A stretch of 36,504 nt of DNA from Pseudomonadota bacterium. Its GTDB lineage: Bacteria > Pseudomonadota > Gammaproteobacteria > Burkholderiales > Burkholderiaceae_C. The stretch covers positions 1 through 36,504 of the forward strand of contig JABBOE010000024.1 of the NCBI GenBank assembly GCA_019351955.1, read 5' to 3'. Positions 17,248 to 26,244 of the stretch are shown here, piece by piece (position 1 is the first letter of the stretch; each line of letters starts with the position of its first letter). The notes beneath the pieces were generated by a model. It did not search any database and had not been told where the DNA came from. It worked only from the letters and a program-made list of their open reading frames with translations. The position numbers and the translations under genes were made by a program.

Positions 17248-17466
17248 TTACCCCCGAGTTGGAGCTTCGAGTGCCGCTGAAGGCGGCTCTCGCGCGGCCT
17301 CGGCATCCAGTCCGAAATCGGCCCAGTCGTCACCCATGAGCTCAGCCGGATGCTGTGTCCGTTCGGACCCATTGCCACAGCGCATGGAGTCTGCGGCGCA
17401 GTAGCGCTCACAGCCCCAACAAACGCGTTCAGGGTGTGAAGGGTGAATTGGAAACTTTCGAGTCAC
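17248..17466 (-). CDS. DUF3079 protein with four conserved cysteines
   Basis: 72 residues starting with GTG 17464-17466 (GAAAGG 8 nt upstream). The N-terminal 50 residues match the small DUF3079 family: KFPIHPSHPERVCWGCERYC, then CGNGSERTQHPAEL, then GDDWADFGLD. Cysteines at 16, 19, 23 and 30 (CxxC-x3-C-x6-C) look like a compact metal-binding site. The last 15 residues are low-complexity. The function of the family is unknown. It stands alone between the cyd operon and the c-di-GMP gene, with no operon partner. Confidence 0.82.
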   Translation of the reverse strand: MTRKFPIHPSHPERVCWGCERYCAADSMRCGNGSERTQHPAELMGDDWADFGLDAEAAREPPSAALEAPTRG

Positions 17467-17826
17467 GAATTGGGCCTTTCAAGCGCAATGAGACACCTCG
17501 CCGCGCAAAGCTGTTTTGATCAAGGGCAAAGAAGCACGCAATCGACGCAAGCCCGCTGGGCGTACAGCGCGGCAGGAGAAGACATCAAGGAAGGGCCGTT
17601 GCGGGTCAACAACAAGCCATCCGCGCATCCCTGGCCGCGACGAAGCGTCACGTCTCGGGATGTGCAAGGGCCCTGGATCGCTCTTGAGGAAGGGCCGTGG
17701 TGGTCAGCGTTGCTGGAGCCGTTGGGGGTTGATGCGCATCAACCAGGAAGTCAGCGTGGTCAATCGTGGGCCTGGATGACGGCAGGGCGGACAGGGGTGC
17801 ACGACATGTCATCGCCGAATTTCCGC
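17467..17826. other. 360-bp gap with an 18-bp perfect palindrome
   Basis: No gene is supported between the DUF3079 start and the c-di-GMP protein stop. At 17727-17744 GGTTGATGCGCATCAACC is a perfect 18-bp palindrome, 83 bp beyond the stop of the c-di-GMP gene. It has no loop and no following U tract, so it looks more like a protein-binding site than a terminator. An 8-bp GTCAGCGT occurs once on each side of it (near 17704 and 17751). Confidence 0.4.
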
Positions 17827-20800
17827 TCAGGTCCCGACGCGATTGGCGCCTCGCGTCAGCGCGTGGGGAGCCGGGTTTTGAGCCTCGAGGCGAACCTCGT
17901 TGACCAGGAGCCGGATCAATTCGTGTCCGGCCGCATCCTGGCCATCGCTGTTGTGTGCTCGCGCATGGCACAACGCCAACGGGCTGTCTTGCAGGCCCTG
18001 CTCCGCAGTGAATCGTGTGAGCGGGCAACACTCCAGGCTGCCCGCGCAATGGTGCTCGTGGCTGTGGGCGCGCATCCATTGAAAGGCCAGCGCGCCGAGG
18101 AACGTGCGAAAGTGTGCATCGCCGCGCGGTGTCACCATCGATGCCCCGTGGCGTTGCCACCAGCCGACGAGCATGTCCGCCGGCATCGGCCTGGCGAGGC
18201 CGTAGCCCTGCCCGTAGCGCGCACCAAGAAGACGCGCGGCTTCAATCATCCCTTCGTCTTCAAGGCCCTCCACCACAACGGCTCGGTCGAGGTCGTGCCC
18301 CATTTGGATGATCGTGCGGATCATGCTCATGGTTTGAATTGGGTTGTCCCGGAAGCGAACCAAAAGCGCCTGATCCGCCTTGATCGTGGAAAATGGCAGC
18401 GCGGACAAACGTTGCAGGCTGCTGTAGCCGGAGCCCAGGTCATCCATGGACAGCTTGACGCCAAGCGCGACCAGTCTGCCCACAGCCTCGTCCTGTGCCG
18501 AAGCCTCGATATTTTGGGTTTCAAGGATCTCCAGGGTCAGGCGGTGGGGTGCCACGGCGTGCTGGCGCAGGGCGTCGGCCACCCAGCGCGGACAATCCGG
18601 GTCCACCATGGTGCGCGGTGGAAGATTGACAGCAACATCAATCGACAGGCCCTGCGCGTCCCACTGCGCCAAATGGTGCAGAGCTGCTTGAAGGCCCTGC
18701 CGGAACAAGAGATTCATGTCAGCCTCTCCCAGCAGGGGCAGGAATATGGCTGGCGGAATGATCTGCCCGTCGGGCTGTTGCATGCGTGCCAAAGCCTCGG
18801 CCTTGACGAGCTTGCAGCTGCGCAAGTCGATGATCGGCTGCATGTACATGCGCAGACCGCTCGAAAACAGGAGGTTGCGCAGGGTTCGCGCGCTGTCCTC
18901 CGAAACCACCGGAGGGGGCGTTGCGCAACGCATGCAAATCTGTTCCCACTGCTGCTGCAAACTCGCAGCGAACTGCTTCATCACGGTCGATTCGAACTGG
19001 CTGGGGTATGCGCCGAACAGCGTGAGCACGGCCACGGCCTGTCCCAATCCGTCTCGAACGGGGATGCTCAGGGTCGAACGAATGCCCATGTCGCGAGAAA
19101 GTCGGTGCCAGGCTTGGTGGTGGGGGCTCCGGGCAACCGAGGGCAAGCTGTGAATCTGCATGCTCCGCCAGGCCCGGGCGCTCGTGCCTTGGCCCCGCGG
19201 CGAGGCGGGATCGACGACAGCTTCGAGGCCCGGCTGTGTCAGGATCGAGACGACCTCTTTCGCGCGAGGGCCTGAGCTTCCTTCCGGGGTCAGGATGCCA
19301 TGGGCATTCAACCGCATCAGTAAAGCGGCCTGCAGCCCCTGGGCTTGCCCCAAGCTGAGAAGAGCCTGCGAACTGGCATCGGGCCACAGGCTTCCTGGTG
19401 GAGGCAGCGGCTCCGCCAGCATCCGCGTGTACGTCCCGAGCGTCCGTTGCGCGGCGTCAACCTGGGTTTGCAGGTCTTCCTGCAAGCGGCTTTCCGTCGT
19501 CAGCAAGAGGCGGTAGCGGTCCTGAGCGACGAGCAACGCATGATTCAGACGCTCAATCAGAACCCGGCGCAGCAGTGCATAGGACTGCAGTTGTGTATTG
19601 ACGCCGATCCCGACCAGGGCATGGGAGGCGCCCACACGCTGCGCCACCTGGCGAATGGCTTCCTGCCTGGTATCCGGGGCAAAGAGGAAGCGCAAGTGCT
19701 CGGCTTGACGCCTTTTGAGGGCCGTGGTCTCCTCCGCGCTCAAGTGGTCCAGGATGCTGTTGGGTTGCGGACTTGACTCCAGATCGGAGTAAAACTGCTC
19801 GACAAACTGCGCGCAAATGGCGTTGAAATGCCCAGCGGTTTTGCTCAGCAGTGCCCGGGCCTCTTCGCCGTAGGCATCGAACGCCTCCATCGCATCCGGC
19901 GGGAGCGTGTTGGTGCTGCTCAGTTGCCACCAGGCAGAACGATCGTGCTTGCGGCGCTTGGCTTGGTACATCGCCATGTCGGCCTGGCGCAGCAGGTCAT
20001 TGGCTTCGTGCCCGTCCTTGGGGAACAGGGCAAGGCCCATGGTCATCCCGATCTCCGCGTGCACACCAGGAGCGACCTCAAACGCCGATTCCACCGCCTC
20101 ATGCAGACGTGACAAGGCGGCCGTGAGCTGGGCGACGGCCTCAAGCGGGTCGAGATCCTCGATCACTACGACAAACTCGTCCCCACCAAGGCGTGCCACC
20201 ATGTCTGACGCCCGCAATCTGGATCGCAGACGCATGGCCAACGCCTTGAGCAATCGATCGCCGGCGTCGTGACCCCAGGCGTCATTGATGAGTTTGAAAT
20301 CATCCAGGTCGATGACACCCACGGCGAGCACGCTGCCCAAGCGGCCAGCGCGCGCGATTCCCTTCGGCAAGTGCTTCTCGAGGGCGAAGCGATTGGGTGA
20401 CCCCGTCAGCGGATCCGTGCCGGCTTGGATCTGCAGGTCGAACTCTCGCTGTCTGCGCTCCGTGATGTCCTTGAAGGTGAACAAATAGGCGCTTTGTCCG
20501 TCGATTTGGGTCTGGATCGCGGATGTCAACACCCAAATGACATGCCCTTCCAGTTGTCTGATGGCCATGTCACGGTCGCGCACGGCCCCGTTCTGGATGA
20601 CATCGCGCATCAGTGCATCGCGCGCTTGAGGGTCAACCCAGCGCTCCAGCGTCGACAAGCTGAGGACGGCATCCTCGCCGCAGCCAAACAGCTCGCACGC
20701 AGCAGCATTCGCATAGAGGACCGACGAGAGCTCCGCTCCGATCACAACAGCTGGAGTCGGCAGATGCTGAATCATCTGGCGGAAGCTGCGTTCTTTGTGC

Positions 20801-21882
20801 GCCAGGGCCTGGGCGCGCTCCTCGGCGCGCCGCTCCAGTGTGTTGTTGAGCAGACGCAGGTCAGCGGTTGTTTGAAGACGGCGGCTTTGCAGAGCGCCCG
20901 CAATGAGGACGGCGCAGGCCATCGTGATCCCCCGCAACTCGACACTGACGATGGATTGGTACAGAGGGGCATGTGCGTAGGGGCCCAGACCGGCGATGGT
21001 GGCCCCCACACCGAGCGCGAGCGTGAACGCCAACAACAAGGCGGTAACCCAGAGATTCAGGCGAAAGATCGACCAGATGGCTGGGAGGACGAGCATGCCC
21101 ATCAACCCGACTCGCACAGCCGGGCTGATGCCCGGGGCGACAAAAACGAAGGATCCAATGGCCAGGCCTACGAGAAAGACACCCCAGACTTCACGGGGGT
21201 CTTGAGGCTGCTGCGATGGCAGCTGGCCTTGGCGCCGCAGCCAAAGCAGATGCGACGCGGGAACGAGCATCGCCACGCTGCAGACGTCCGCGATGACCCA
21301 GCGAAACAGGGTGAGCGAAAACGCGGCGCTGGAAGCGCCCTCGACGAAGATCAACCCCGTGGCGCCAAACAGGGCGGAGAGCAAGCCGTTGGCCAAGCCC
21401 ATCCACGTCAGGAAATAGGCAACGCCACGAGGCTCATACCAGATGCGGTTTTCAGCAACATGGGATCGCTCCATACCCCAGCGTCCCAGCATGGGGGCCA
21501 GGACGTTGCCGACCGACGCCCAGATCGCACCCAGCGGAGTCCAGCCAAAGAGAAGCACATTGGCTGCATAGGCTCCCACGAAAACCCCCGGCATGGCCTT
21601 CCAGCCCCAAACCAGTGCCGCGAAAGCCGCAAGCGCTGCCGATGGCCAAAGCGGTGAGGCATGTGTAAATGCAAGTGCCGGCAGGGTGGCCAATGCAACG
21701 TATCCCAGGGCGACCAGGACATTGATTGGGATCGGATGCGTGACGAACCGCTGCGTCGATAAGGGCATGGTGGTAAGCGTAGCGCACAGAGTGCAGGCAC
21801 TTGCGAGACGCGCACGCAGGCGCAACGTTCGCATGTCATGGATCGCCCGCTCGTGCCATCGGCGGTGGAGGCGGCGATCCAT
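17827..21882 (-). CDS. MASE1-PAS-GGDEF-globin-like-GAF-EAL c-di-GMP enzyme
   Basis: Up to 1351 residues; no start has a clear ribosome site, and ATGs at 21834 or 21768 would be shorter options. Order: a MASE1-like membrane sensor of about eight helices (about 50-330), PAS (about 365-475), and GGDEF (about 485-645) with an intact GGDEF at 566-570 and inhibitory site RASD at 557-560. Next is a helical domain (about 665-790) whose GASHALVGIG carries a His (754) where globin-coupled sensors place the heme ligand, then a GAF-like domain (about 830-985). The EAL domain (about 1000-1245) has Glu1029, Asp1147-Asp1148, Lys1168, Glu1205 and Gln1225. Both catalytic domains look active, so it may make or break c-di-GMP depending on signals. 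The tail (1255-1330) is rich in Cys and His (HSHEHHCAGSLECCPL, CHARAH) and may bind metal. Confidence 0.85.
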   Translation of the reverse strand: MDRRLHRRWHERAIHDMRTLRLRARLASACTLCATLTTMPLSTQRFVTHPIPINVLVALGYVALATLPALAFTHASPLWPSAALAAFAALVWGWKAMPGVFVGAYAANVLLFGWTPLGAIWASVGNVLAPMLGRWGMERSHVAENRIWYEPRGVAYFLTWMGLANGLLSALFGATGLIFVEGASSAAFSLTLFRWVIADVCSVAMLVPASHLLWLRRQGQLPSQQPQDPREVWGVFLVGLAIGSFVFVAPGISPAVRVGLMGMLVLPAIWSIFRLNLWVTALLLAFTLALGVGATIAGLGPYAHAPLYQSIVSVELRGITMACAVLIAGALQSRRLQTTADLRLLNNTLERRAEERAQALAHKERSFRQMIQHLPTPAVVIGAELSSVLYANAAACELFGCGEDAVLSLSTLERWVDPQARDALMRDVIQNGAVRDRDMAIRQLEGHVIWVLTSAIQTQIDGQSAYLFTFKDITERRQREFDLQIQAGTDPLTGSPNRFALEKHLPKGIARAGRLGSVLAVGVIDLDDFKLINDAWGHDAGDRLLKALAMRLRSRLRASDMVARLGGDEFVVVIEDLDPLEAVAQLTAALSRLHEAVESAFEVAPGVHAEIGMTMGLALFPKDGHEANDLLRQADMAMYQAKRRKHDRSAWWQLSSTNTLPPDAMEAFDAYGEEARALLSKTAGHFNAICAQFVEQFYSDLESSPQPNSILDHLSAEETTALKRRQAEHLRFLFAPDTRQEAIRQVAQRVGASHALVGIGVNTQLQSYALLRRVLIERLNHALLVAQDRYRLLLTTESRLQEDLQTQVDAAQRTLGTYTRMLAEPLPPPGSLWPDASSQALLSLGQAQGLQAALLMRLNAHGILTPEGSSGPRAKEVVSILTQPGLEAVVDPASPRGQGTSARAWRSMQIHSLPSVARSPHHQAWHRLSRDMGIRSTLSIPVRDGLGQAVAVLTLFGAYPSQFESTVMKQFAASLQQQWEQICMRCATPPPVVSEDSARTLRNLLFSSGLRMYMQPIIDLRSCKLVKAEALARMQQPDGQIIPPAIFLPLLGEADMNLLFRQGLQAALHHLAQWDAQGLSIDVAVNLPPRTMVDPDCPRWVADALRQHAVAPHRLTLEILETQNIEASAQDEAVGRLVALGVKLSMDDLGSGYSSLQRLSALPFSTIKADQALLVRFRDNPIQTMSMIRTIIQMGHDLDRAVVVEGLEDEGMIEAARLLGARYGQGYGLARPMPADMLVGWWQRHGASMVTPRGDAHFRTFLGALAFQWMRAHSHEHHCAGSLECCPLTRFTAEQGLQDSPLALCHARAHNSDGQDAAGHELIRLLVNEVRLEAQNPAPHALTRGANRVGT

Positions 21883-22028
21883 CCATCGACAATGAGCGGC
21901 TGGCCCAGTCCGTCCTTGACATCGACGCCAGTCACAATCATGTCAGCCTGAAAAATCCGGCGCGCGCATGAGGAAGCTTCGTGTGCTTTCGCGCGAGCAG
22001 CAGCCAACGCTTGTCGATGAGGAGCGCG

Positions 22029-23207
22029 TCAGAGGCGCTCGATGATGGTCACGTTGGCCATGCCACCCCCTTCGCACATGGTCTGAAGACCCCAACGCCC
22101 TCGACGCTTGTGCAGCGCGTGCACGAGCGTGGTCATCAGCTTGGTTCCAGACGCGCCAAGCGGGTGCCCCAGCGCAATGGCACCGCCGTTGACGTTGAGT
22201 CGGCCGGCATCGGCCCCGAGCGCATGCAGCCATGCCAATGGAATGGGAGCGAACGCCTCGTTGACTTCATAGAGATCGATCTGCTCGATTGCGAGTCCCG
22301 CCTTGTTCAGCGCTCGCTGCGTCGCGGGAATCGGCGCTTCAAGCATGATGACCGGATCATGCCCGAGCACGCTCATGTGATGCACCCGTGCCAGCGGTCT
22401 GACGCCCAGCTTGGCGAGGCCTCGCTCGTTGACCACCATGATTCCACTGGCACCGTCGCAGATCTGGCTGGCCGTTGCCGCCGTGCAGGTGCCGCCTTCG
22501 GTGATCGGTTTGACTGCGCAGATCGCGTCCAACGAAGCGTCGAATCGGATGCCTTCATCCACCGTGTGCAGCTCGCCGGGGTTCGTGCCATCCGCCATGC
22601 GAACAGCGACTGGCACGATCTCGGCATCGAAGTGCCCGGCGTTTGTCGCTTCAATGGCGCGCTGGTGGCTGCGGAGGGCAAACGCATCAAGCGCGGCGCG
22701 ATCCAAACCGTACTTTTTGGCCATCATCTCGGCGCCAGCGAACTGACTGAACTCCACATGGGGGTAGCGCGCGTGCATCTGCGGGCTGATGGAGGAGCCG
22801 AAGCCCTGGTTCCGGGGCAGCAACGAGGGCATGCCCATCGGTACACGTGACATGCTCTCCACGCCGGCTGCGATCACAACGTCCATCGCGTCCGACATCA
22901 CCGCCTGCGCGGCAAAGTGCAGGGCTTGCTGCGAGGAGCCGCATTGCCGGTCGATCGATGTTGCCGGAACGCTCTCGGGAAGCTTGGACGCGAGCACTGC
23001 ATTGCGGCCGATGTTGGTGGACTGCTCGCCGGCCTGGCCGACGCACCCCATGATCACGTCCTCGACGAGCGCCGGGTCAGTACCTGTGCGGTCAATCAGT
23101 GCATCCAGAATGCAGGCTGCGAGGTCGGCGGGATGCCAGCCCGACAGCCGTCCGCCGCGCCGTCCTCCGGCGGTGCGTGCAGCGGCAACGATGAATGCTT
23201 GGCTCAT
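22029..23207 (-). CDS. Acetyl-CoA C-acyltransferase (thiolase)
   Basis: 392 residues, the usual thiolase length, from ATG 23205-23207 with GGAG 7 nt upstream. The nucleophile Cys is in SIDRQCGSSQQAL (about residue 88). NEAFAPIPLAW, the catalytic His in GGAIALGHPLGASG, and the second catalytic Cys in MCEGGGMANVTIIERL complete the active site. Enzymes of this family condense two acetyl-CoA (polyhydroxybutyrate or acetoacetate pathways) or cleave 3-ketoacyl-CoA in beta-oxidation. With no neighbouring phaB, phaC or fadB-type gene, the direction cannot be chosen. The RLSGWHPADLAACILDAL and EQIDLYEVNEAFA segments resemble the fatty-acid/aromatic degradation type more than PhaA, but this is a weak preference. 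It appears monocistronic. Confidence 0.9.
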   Translation of the reverse strand: MSQAFIVAAARTAGGRRGGRLSGWHPADLAACILDALIDRTGTDPALVEDVIMGCVGQAGEQSTNIGRNAVLASKLPESVPATSIDRQCGSSQQALHFAAQAVMSDAMDVVIAAGVESMSRVPMGMPSLLPRNQGFGSSISPQMHARYPHVEFSQFAGAEMMAKKYGLDRAALDAFALRSHQRAIEATNAGHFDAEIVPVAVRMADGTNPGELHTVDEGIRFDASLDAICAVKPITEGGTCTAATASQICDGASGIMVVNERGLAKLGVRPLARVHHMSVLGHDPVIMLEAPIPATQRALNKAGLAIEQIDLYEVNEAFAPIPLAWLHALGADAGRLNVNGGAIALGHPLGASGTKLMTTLVHALHKRRGRWGLQTMCEGGGMANVTIIERL

Positions 23208-23553
23208 CAGTTAGCTCCGGGACACTTTGGCGCTCAGTTGGGGAACGTTAGGCGTGTGCACGTTGATGCGGGCCCTTGTCGCAATATAAATGAGCCAATG
23301 AGGCGGCTGGCCCTGACGTGAGGCGGCCCTCCCAGTCGCGGGATGCCGAGTGAAACCGCCACGCCATCGGAAACCTGTAGCAGATGGGGCTGGGGCCGAT
23401 CGGCCCCATGGTGGAGGCGCGTCCGGGCGCGGCCTTGCAACCCGCTGTATGGATGCCACCATCCGAACCTGTCCGGACCGCACAGTGGCCTGACGTCCAC
23501 TCAAGCGCGTTTGTGCCTTGCACTTCGCCGACCTCAGGCGGATGAGTGGGTGT
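23208..23553. other. 346-bp gap with an 18-bp palindrome
   Basis: Separates the mscS stop from the thiolase start; no gene is supported. TGGGGCCGATCGGCCCCA at 23391-23408 is a perfect palindrome. It may be the remains of a terminator for the osmoadaptation operon (without U tract) or a binding site for thiolase regulation. An AT-rich patch near 23280-23292 (CAATATAAATG) is the only promoter-like sequence before the thiolase. Confidence 0.35.
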
Positions 23554-24663
23554 TCAGCCTACAGTGGGCGATGAGCGGTCGCCGCCATCGTCCCACTGCA
23601 CACGCCGGCGCGGAAGGTGTCCTGGCCATTCGCGTTGCATATAGGCAATCATCGCTTCACGCACGCGGCAGCGCAGTTCCCAGACCCGCGCCGAATTGGC
23701 GGCACTGACTAGAAAGCGCACCTGCAGCGCGGCTTCGCTTGTGTCGGTGACGTGCACGATGGCATGACGCCCGTCCCAGTCCGGATCTGCTGCGCAGGTT
23801 CGCTTGAGTTCAGCGCGCAGGGGTTCGATTGGCATCGTGTAGTCGACCCAAAGGAACACGGTGCCGAGTAGGCTGGCGCTCGTGCGGGTCCAGTTCTCGA
23901 ACGGGTGCTCGATGAACCATTGCAGTGGCAGGATTAGCCGTCGGTCATCCCAGATCCGGAACACCACGTAGGTCCCTGTGATCTCTTCCACGCGCCCCCA
24001 TTCGCCTTGCACAATGAGGACGTCGTTGATGCGAATGGGCTCAGTCACCGCGATCTGCAGCCCCGCTAAAAGATTGCTGAGAACAGGGCGGGCAGCGAAG
24101 CCCACGACGACGCCGGCGATGCCGGCCGAGGCGAGAAGGCTGGTGCCAAGCTGGCGGACTCCGGGAATGCTCATCAAGGCCAGAGACAGCCCCACCAGCA
24201 CGATGAGCAGGCTCACGACGCGTGTCAACACCCGCGCGCGGGTGAGGGCGCCGCGTGCTTGAAGATTGGTATCCAGGAGTTTGGGGTCGTCGGGCAAACC
24301 CAGGCCCCCGCGACGCAGCATCACGGCATCGCCTCCGGCTTGGACGACGCGCATGGCGAGCCACGACAACGCACCAATCAGCAGAAGCCGTAGCGCCGTG
24401 AAAGCCCAGGACCAGGCGGCGACCTGCTGGGATAGGAGCAGCATGTCTAGTCTGACCACAAGCAGCAGCCACACCGCGCGCAGCGCGCGGCGCGTGCGTA
24501 GCAGGAGCAACTGCCAGACGTTGCCAGGCGGCAGCACAAAAAGGGCCACGCGCGTGCCCAGCGCGAAGACTGGCAGCGCGAGCACCGCGATCACAATGGC
24601 AACGGATTCGGGGTGGTGCAGCTGCGCCCACATCCAAGCCAGACTCAAAACGTTGTCGTGCAT
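23554..24663 (-). CDS. MscS-family mechanosensitive channel
   Basis: 369 residues from ATG 24661-24663. Three or four N-terminal helices precede the Gly/Ala-rich pore helix characteristic of MscS (LGTSLLASAGIAGVVVGFAA, about 175-194). The conserved turn SNLLAGLQIAVTEPIRINDV and the beta domain (WGRVEEITGTYVVFRIWDDRRLILP) follow. MscS-type channels open when membrane tension rises and release solutes on osmotic downshock. The gene is last in a five-gene run, starting 12 nt after the symporter stop, with only a weak GGGTG before the ATG, so translation may depend on coupling. Its place behind glucosylglycerol-synthesis genes suggests release of the accumulated solute. Family assignment firm; operon role inferred. 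Confidence 0.9.
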   Translation of the reverse strand: MHDNVLSLAWMWAQLHHPESVAIVIAVLALPVFALGTRVALFVLPPGNVWQLLLLRTRRALRAVWLLLVVRLDMLLLSQQVAAWSWAFTALRLLLIGALSWLAMRVVQAGGDAVMLRRGGLGLPDDPKLLDTNLQARGALTRARVLTRVVSLLIVLVGLSLALMSIPGVRQLGTSLLASAGIAGVVVGFAARPVLSNLLAGLQIAVTEPIRINDVLIVQGEWGRVEEITGTYVVFRIWDDRRLILPLQWFIEHPFENWTRTSASLLGTVFLWVDYTMPIEPLRAELKRTCAADPDWDGRHAIVHVTDTSEAALQVRFLVSAANSARVWELRCRVREAMIAYMQREWPGHLPRRRVQWDDGGDRSSPTVG

Positions 24664-24675
24664 GGTTTCACCCGG

Positions 24676-26235
24676 CTACCAGAACATCCACAAGACGCTG
24701 CCGATGCCGGCCAAAACAATGGCAGCCAGGACGTACACGTCTGCAGGCAGGCGTGGCAGATTCACGCGTGAGAGCAGCGTTGCACGAGAACCGGTCGGGT
24801 CCGTTTGGTCATTTGGTCCCAAGGCTGACATCCAGCCGCAAGTCAGGACAACCGTGACTGCGAACAGCACGCCGCCGACGACGGTGAAGTGGATCCGCAT
24901 CCAGCCGGCTTGCTGGGCGATGAAGAGCGCAGCGCTTAGGACGTGACCACTGAGCAAGCCGCGAAGGGCGGCCGTGGGGCCCAATGATGGCAGAGCCAAT
25001 CCAAGGACAAAGATCGCCACCAGCGGCGACGCGACAAAAGCGAACACTTGTTGCAAGTAGGCCCAAAGCCCCTGGAAATGTGCGATTTGCGGTGCCCACA
25101 TCGCGGCGACCACAGCGATGATCACGGTGAAAATCCTTCCTGCCCTCGTAATCTGGTCCTGCGTCCAGTGTTGCCTGGTTGGGACCAGGAAGTCGAGCGT
25201 GAGCAACGTGGCGGCGGAATTCAGCGTGGCTGAGCAGGTCGACATCAGCGCAGCAAGCAGCGCAGCAATCATGACACCAGTGAGGCCCGCCGGGGCGAAG
25301 CGAAACACGAGTTCTGGCCAGACCTGGTCTGGGTGTGCCAGGTGTGGCAGCAGCGGGATGGCCATTGCGCCGGGCAGTGTCATGATGAACAGCGGCAGAA
25401 GTTTCAGTCCACCAGCCAGGAGTGCGCCACGTCCTGCGGCTGGCAGGTCACGCGCGCCCAGCACGCGCTGGATGATGTATTGGTTCATGGTCCAGTAATA
25501 AAAACCCACAACCGGCAAGCCGGTGATCAGGCCCAGCCATGGGACCCCGGGATCATTCATCGGGCGGATGAGCGTCAGGTGGCTGGCCGGAACCTGGGCC
25601 TGGACTTTTGACCACGAGTAGTCGTAATGCCCAAACACGATCCAGGCCAGCATCGTCGAGCCTCCGACCAAGACCAGCGCCTGCATGACATCCGTATACA
25701 CCACAGCACGCAAGCCACCTGCCGCTGTATACGCTGCGGTGAACAGGGCCATGGCCAACGTGGCAACGGTGAGGCTCAGGCCAGGCGTGAAAGTTGTCAC
25801 AACCAATGCTCCTGCATAGAGCGTGCCGGCTGTGTCCAGCACGATGGACAAGAACAGCGTGGTGGCTGAGAGATACCGACGCATTCGAGCATCGAATCGC
25901 CGCTGCATCAATTCAGGCAGCGTGGTCACCCGCGAACGGATCAGAACAGGGTAGACCCAGAACACAGAGACCATCAGCACTGCGCTGGCCATCCACTCGT
26001 AATTTGCCGCCGAGATGCCGCTTGCATAGGCTGCGCCCGGTAAACCGATCAGTGTGTCGGAGGAGATGTTCGAGGCAAACAGCGAAAACCCAACCGCCAC
26101 AGGCCCCAGCGACCGTCCTGCGAGAAACAAATCAGCGGCGGTTGTATGACCGCGCGCGGTCCAAATGCCAATGCCGATGGTCAGCAGTACATAAACGCTG
26201 ATGGCAGCCACATCCAGAGCATGCAAATGCACCAT
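24676..26235 (-). CDS. SSS-family Na+/solute symporter (SGLT-like)
   Basis: 519 residues with about 13 hydrophobic helices. Signatures of the sodium:solute symporter family are visible: the N-terminal LFLAGRSLGPVAVGFSLFAS, the unwound helix SDTLIGLPGAAYASG, and MSTCSATLNSAATLLTLDF, whose Ser/Thr and Asn-Ser pattern resembles the sodium site and following helix of SGLT-type sugar transporters. Such proteins use the Na+ gradient to take up sugars, polyols, proline and similar solutes. The start (ATG 26233-26235) is 9 nt after the ggpS stop with only a weak ribosome site, suggesting coupling. The context of glucosylglycerol-synthesis genes upstream and mscS downstream makes recapture of leaked glucosylglycerol, or uptake of its precursor or another compatible solute, the best guess. 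Substrate not shown by sequence. Confidence 0.87.
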   Translation of the reverse strand: MVHLHALDVAAISVYVLLTIGIGIWTARGHTTAADLFLAGRSLGPVAVGFSLFASNISSDTLIGLPGAAYASGISAANYEWMASAVLMVSVFWVYPVLIRSRVTTLPELMQRRFDARMRRYLSATTLFLSIVLDTAGTLYAGALVVTTFTPGLSLTVATLAMALFTAAYTAAGGLRAVVYTDVMQALVLVGGSTMLAWIVFGHYDYSWSKVQAQVPASHLTLIRPMNDPGVPWLGLITGLPVVGFYYWTMNQYIIQRVLGARDLPAAGRGALLAGGLKLLPLFIMTLPGAMAIPLLPHLAHPDQVWPELVFRFAPAGLTGVMIAALLAALMSTCSATLNSAATLLTLDFLVPTRQHWTQDQITRAGRIFTVIIAVVAAMWAPQIAHFQGLWAYLQQVFAFVASPLVAIFVLGLALPSLGPTAALRGLLSGHVLSAALFIAQQAGWMRIHFTVVGGVLFAVTVVLTCGWMSALGPNDQTDPTGSRATLLSRVNLPRLPADVYVLAAIVLAGIGSVLWMFW

Positions 26236-26244
26236 AAACAGCCG

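Noticed and set aside
17443-19275. 610-codon plus-strand frame
   Set aside because: Antisense to the EAL half of the c-di-GMP enzyme and, before that, through a gap; His/Arg-rich with no domain.
20425-21657. 410-codon plus-strand frame
   Set aside because: Antisense to the MASE1-PAS-GGDEF region; no motif.
21408-22007. 199-codon minus-strand frame overlapping the c-di-GMP gene start
   Set aside because: Reads the MASE1 region in a wrong frame; no ribosome site and no hydrophobic pattern of its own.
23391-23408. Terminator of the osmoadaptation operon
   Set aside because: The palindrome has no loop and no U tract, so it is listed only as an unexplained palindrome.
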